In this document: positions 4,898-7,058 of the stretch, piece after piece | Layout: the number at the start of each line of letters is the position of its first letter | Numbering within the stretch: position 1 is the first letter of the stretch | Source of the DNA: CAYUNA01 sp047629355 | Lineage (GTDB): Bacteria; Bacteroidota; Bacteroidia; Chitinophagales; Saprospiraceae | Length of the DNA stretch: 7,058 bases | Assembly: GCA_047629355.1 (NCBI GenBank) | Contig: JBLHWU010000289.1 | Span: 1-7,058, forward strand | Direction: 5' to 3' | Position numbers and translations under genes: made by a program | Notes under the pieces: generated by a model | Database searches by the model: none | Told to the model about the DNA's origin: nothing | Seen by the model: only the letters and a program-made list of their open reading frames with translations

Positions 4898-6310
4898 ATG
4901 GCGAGAAAGAGAAAAGGACCTGTATTTGTCAATAATTTAGAAATCATTGACATTGCAGAAAAAGGATTGAGTCTTGGCAAAACACCGGAAGGACGGGTGG
5001 TTTTTGTAGAAAATGTAGCACCAGGCGATGTGGTGGATGTGCGCGTCGTGAAAATGAAAAAGTCGCATTGGGTGGCTTATCCGATTAAATTTCACAAATT
5101 GTCAACAGATAGAGTTGAGCCGTTTTGTGAGCATTATGATGTTTGTGGCGGTTGCAAATGGCAGCATGTGACGTATGAATCGCAGATTTTTTATAAGGAA
5201 AAAACGGTAAGAGATGCCTTACAGCGTTTAGGGAAAGTTGAGCCGAAAGAGTTCTTTCCAATCATTCCTTGCGAGGAAACGACGTATTATCGAAATAAAT
5301 TAGAGTTTTCTTTTTCTAACAAAAGATGGTTGACTAAGGAGGAAGTTACGGAGGGGACATCGAATGAAGAAGACGTTTTAGGGTTTCACAAAGCAGGGGC
5401 GTTTGATAAAATTGTCAATGTTGAACATTGCTTTTTGCAAGGCGAACCGTCGAATGAATTGCGGAATACTGTACGAGAATTGGCAATCGAACAAGGGATT
5501 TCTTTTTTTGATGTGCGGGCAAATGTGGGGATGATGCGTCACATTTTGGTACGGACGACGACGCTTGGAGAGACGATGTTGATTGTTAGTTTTCATAAAA
5601 ATGAGCAAGAGGTTATTAAAAAGTTGCTGGACTCAATTTTAGAAAAACTACCGCAAATAACGACCATTTTTTACTGTATTAATCACAAAGTAAATGATTA
5701 CGTGCTGGATTTAGACATGCATTGTTATCACGGAAAAGGATATATTGAGGAACAATTGGGGCATGTGAAATTTAGAATTGGTCCAAAATCGTTTTTTCAA
5801 ACCAATTCCTTTCAAGCAAAAGTTTTATATGATATCGCAGTTGACTTTGCGGGACTGACAGGCGAAGAGAATGTGTATGACCTTTATACAGGCATCGGAA
5901 GTATTGCGCTGTATTTGGCAAAAAATGCGAAACATGTCGTTGGAATAGAGGAAGTGGAAGATGCGATTAAGGACGCGAAAGTCAATATGGAATTGAATAG
6001 CATTGACAATTGTACCTTTTATGCAGGTGATGTTCGGAAAATTTTGACGGATGAATTTGCGCAAGAACATGGCAAACCTGATGTCGTGATTACGGATCCA
6101 CCGCGTGCAGGGATGCACCCAAAGGTAGTAGAAATGTTTTTAAAATTAGAAGCTCCGCGCATTGTTTATGTAAGTTGCAATCCTGCGACACAGTCGCGAG
6201 ACATCAATGTTTTGGGCGAAAAATACGATTTGATAAAAATTCAGCCAGTAGATATGTTTCCGCATACGCACCATATTGAGACGGTGGCGTTGTTGGAGTT
6301 GAAGCAGTAA
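4898..6310 (+). CDS. rlmD: 23S rRNA (uracil-5-)-methyltransferase RlmD (RumA family)
   Basis: A 470-residue SAM-dependent enzyme of the RumA/TrmA family, which makes 5-methyluridine in RNA; E. coli RlmD acts on U1939 of 23S rRNA. An N-terminal TRAM domain (about 10-65) should bind RNA. The Fe-S cysteines are C77, C83 and C86 (C-x5-C-x2-C) plus C178, the RlmD pattern. The catalytic domain has FFQTN (299-303), the SAM loop DLYTGIGSIAL (328-338), DPPRAG (400-405), the nucleophile C427 in VSCNP, and E461 in HIETVALLE as the likely proton-abstracting base. It is longer than the 433 residues of E. coli RlmD, partly through a charged insert around 143-160. The ATG at 4898 has an A-rich leader without a Shine-Dalgarno site. 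Bacteroidota often carry more than one paralogue, so exact target specificity (U1939 or U747) is inferred from the family. Confidence 0.93.
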   Translation: MARKRKGPVFVNNLEIIDIAEKGLSLGKTPEGRVVFVENVAPGDVVDVRVVKMKKSHWVAYPIKFHKLSTDRVEPFCEHYDVCGGCKWQHVTYESQIFYKEKTVRDALQRLGKVEPKEFFPIIPCEETTYYRNKLEFSFSNKRWLTKEEVTEGTSNEEDVLGFHKAGAFDKIVNVEHCFLQGEPSNELRNTVRELAIEQGISFFDVRANVGMMRHILVRTTTLGETMLIVSFHKNEQEVIKKLLDSILEKLPQITTIFYCINHKVNDYVLDLDMHCYHGKGYIEEQLGHVKFRIGPKSFFQTNSFQAKVLYDIAVDFAGLTGEENVYDLYTGIGSIALYLAKNAKHVVGIEEVEDAIKDAKVNMELNSIDNCTFYAGDVRKILTDEFAQEHGKPDVVITDPPRAGMHPKVVEMFLKLEAPRIVYVSCNPATQSRDINVLGEKYDLIKIQPVDMFPHTHHIETVALLELKQ

Positions 6311-6321
6311 GTTGCTACTTT

Positions 6322-6357
6322 AGAACATGGTGGTTTTCAAAATCATCATGTTCTTTT
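6322..6357 (+). terminator. Intrinsic terminator after rlmD
   Basis: AGAACATGGTGGTTTT (6322-6337) pairs with 6339-6354 over 16 positions, two of them G-T wobbles; the innermost pairs will open to form the loop. A T run follows (6354-6357, then CGTATTTTT). The stem starts 11 bp past the rlmD stop codon, as expected for a transcript end. Confidence 0.75.
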
Positions 6358-6508
6358 CGTATTTTTAGGACTTCATATTTTGCTAAATATTTCCATTTCT
6401 TTCAAAAAAAAGCTTGCGGTTATCTTGTGGCATTTTTTTTGTTGTAAACAAAATACTTTCCATTCAAATTCCTCCGTTATCATCTAAAAAAAAAAGGCGT
6501 TTATTTCC

Positions 6509-7058
6509 ATGTTTTTTTCTTTCGAAGATGACTCAAATTATTCACCAACTATGCAGACTAAGTCTTTTCCTGCGGATTCTGTCGCGGCACTAGAAACCCA
6601 GTTGAATACACTAATCAACGATAATTTTAAACCAAGTTTAGCCATGGTCTTTGCGTCAATTGACCATGATTTAACATCCATTGCTAAAATTTTTGATGAT
6701 AAAAATATTGATTTATTTGGACTTTCATCTGCGGGAGAAATTATTGATAAAGAGGTCGTAGAATCTGGAATAGTTGGTTTGTTGTTTGATGTTAATCCAG
6801 ATTTTTATCAAATAAAGATTGTAGAAAATAATTTTGATAATTTATTTGAAACGGGAAAAGAATCCGGTATTTTTTCAAAAAAAGCTTTTCAAAATCCAGC
6901 ATTAATGATTGGTTCGGGAGGTTTGACCGTTGATGTAGAGCAAATCGTTTACGGCTTCAAATCCGTACTTGGAGAAAACGTTCCTATGTTTGGTGGATTG
7001 GCTGGAGATGATTGGAAGCTAGAAAATACCTATGCTTTTTCTCGAAACCAAATGACGA
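6509..7058 (+). CDS. FIST N-terminal sensor-domain protein, N-terminal part, cut by window edge
   Basis: An open frame runs from the ATG at 6509 to the right edge (183 complete codons visible, no stop). It matches the FIST N domain, a predicted small-ligand sensing domain found alone or with signalling modules such as histidine kinases or methyl-accepting proteins. Signs are LFGLSSAGEIIDKEV (about 69-83), PALMIGSGGLTVD (about 129-141) and VPMFGGLAGDDW (about 158-169); the SSAGEI and FGGLAGD blocks are the most characteristic. There is no signal peptide or membrane segment, so this part should be cytoplasmic. An in-frame ATG at 6551 gives MQTKSFPADS, nearer the usual beginning of FIST proteins, so the true start may be there. 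The upstream ATG has AAAAGG 11 bp before it as a weak ribosome site. The C-terminal half, including any FIST C or output domain, is outside the window, so its role is unresolved. Confidence 0.85.
   Translation, partial: MFFSFEDDSNYSPTMQTKSFPADSVAALETQLNTLINDNFKPSLAMVFASIDHDLTSIAKIFDDKNIDLFGLSSAGEIIDKEVVESGIVGLLFDVNPDFYQIKIVENNFDNLFETGKESGIFSKKAFQNPALMIGSGGLTVDVEQIVYGFKSVLGENVPMFGGLAGDDWKLENTYAFSRNQMT

Noticed and set aside
5333..5355. Shine-Dalgarno-like AAGGAGG and CGGAGGGG inside rlmD
   Set aside because: They encode the charged insert of RlmD (Lys-Glu-Glu and Glu-Gly codons), and no internal start with a sensible product follows.
5378..6118. Minus-strand frames inside rlmD
   Set aside because: Antisense shadows of a conserved methyltransferase gene; no independent support.
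6404..6440. A8 ... T8 stretch before the FIST gene as a second terminator
   Set aside because: Only homopolymer pairing plus two G-C pairs at best; the stem is too weak and the rlmD terminator upstream is sufficient.
6454..6461. TACTTTCC as a -7 promoter box for the FIST gene
   Set aside because: It lacks the TTTG end of the consensus and no -33 TTG lies at the right distance, so the promoter of this gene stays unassigned.

Overview
The window looks like chromosomal DNA from a member of the Bacteroidota, possibly a Saprospiria-like lineage; the lineage below phylum is a guess. It is AT-rich. Its promoters resemble the Bacteroidota -7 box TAnnTTTG, its start codons have A-rich leaders rather than Shine-Dalgarno sites, and the protein types (BlaI plus an M56 peptidase, a Wzx-like flippase, a FIST protein) fit that phylum.

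Layout. On the minus strand at the left edge are a BlaI/MecI-type repressor (673-1029) and, 93 bp downstream, an M56 (BlaR1-like) membrane peptidase cut by the window edge (1-579). They form a receptor/repressor operon. Its promoter (1051-1058) adjoins three operator-like dyads whose centres are exactly 20 bp apart (1059-1116). Positions 1130-1417 are non-coding and almost entirely palindromic: a 129-bp nested inverted repeat with a terminator-like core, then a ~158-bp imperfect palindrome touching the stop codon of the next minus-strand gene. That gene (1418-2905) encodes a 14-helix oligosaccharide flippase. A divergent spacer (2906-3162) separates it from prfC (3163-4737, + strand, peptide chain release factor 3). 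A strong hairpin follows, then rlmD (4898-6310, 23S rRNA m5U methyltransferase with an Fe-S cluster), a terminator hairpin, and the start of a FIST sensor-domain protein (6509 to the right edge).

How the genes relate. The BlaI/M56 pair is one regulatory unit. prfC and rlmD both serve translation and lie in the same direction, but the hairpin between them leaves co-transcription open. The flippase (envelope glycan export) and the FIST protein (ligand sensing) have no visible link to their neighbours.

The coding genes are recognisable families. What is unusual is non-coding: the phased operator triplet, two hairpins built from 7-bp words (one between repressor and peptidase, one in the prfC leader), the two abutting palindromes, and a hairpin whose arms carry Shine-Dalgarno and anti-Shine-Dalgarno sequences. 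I found no CRISPR array, tRNA, rRNA or transposase gene, and no clearly new multi-gene system.
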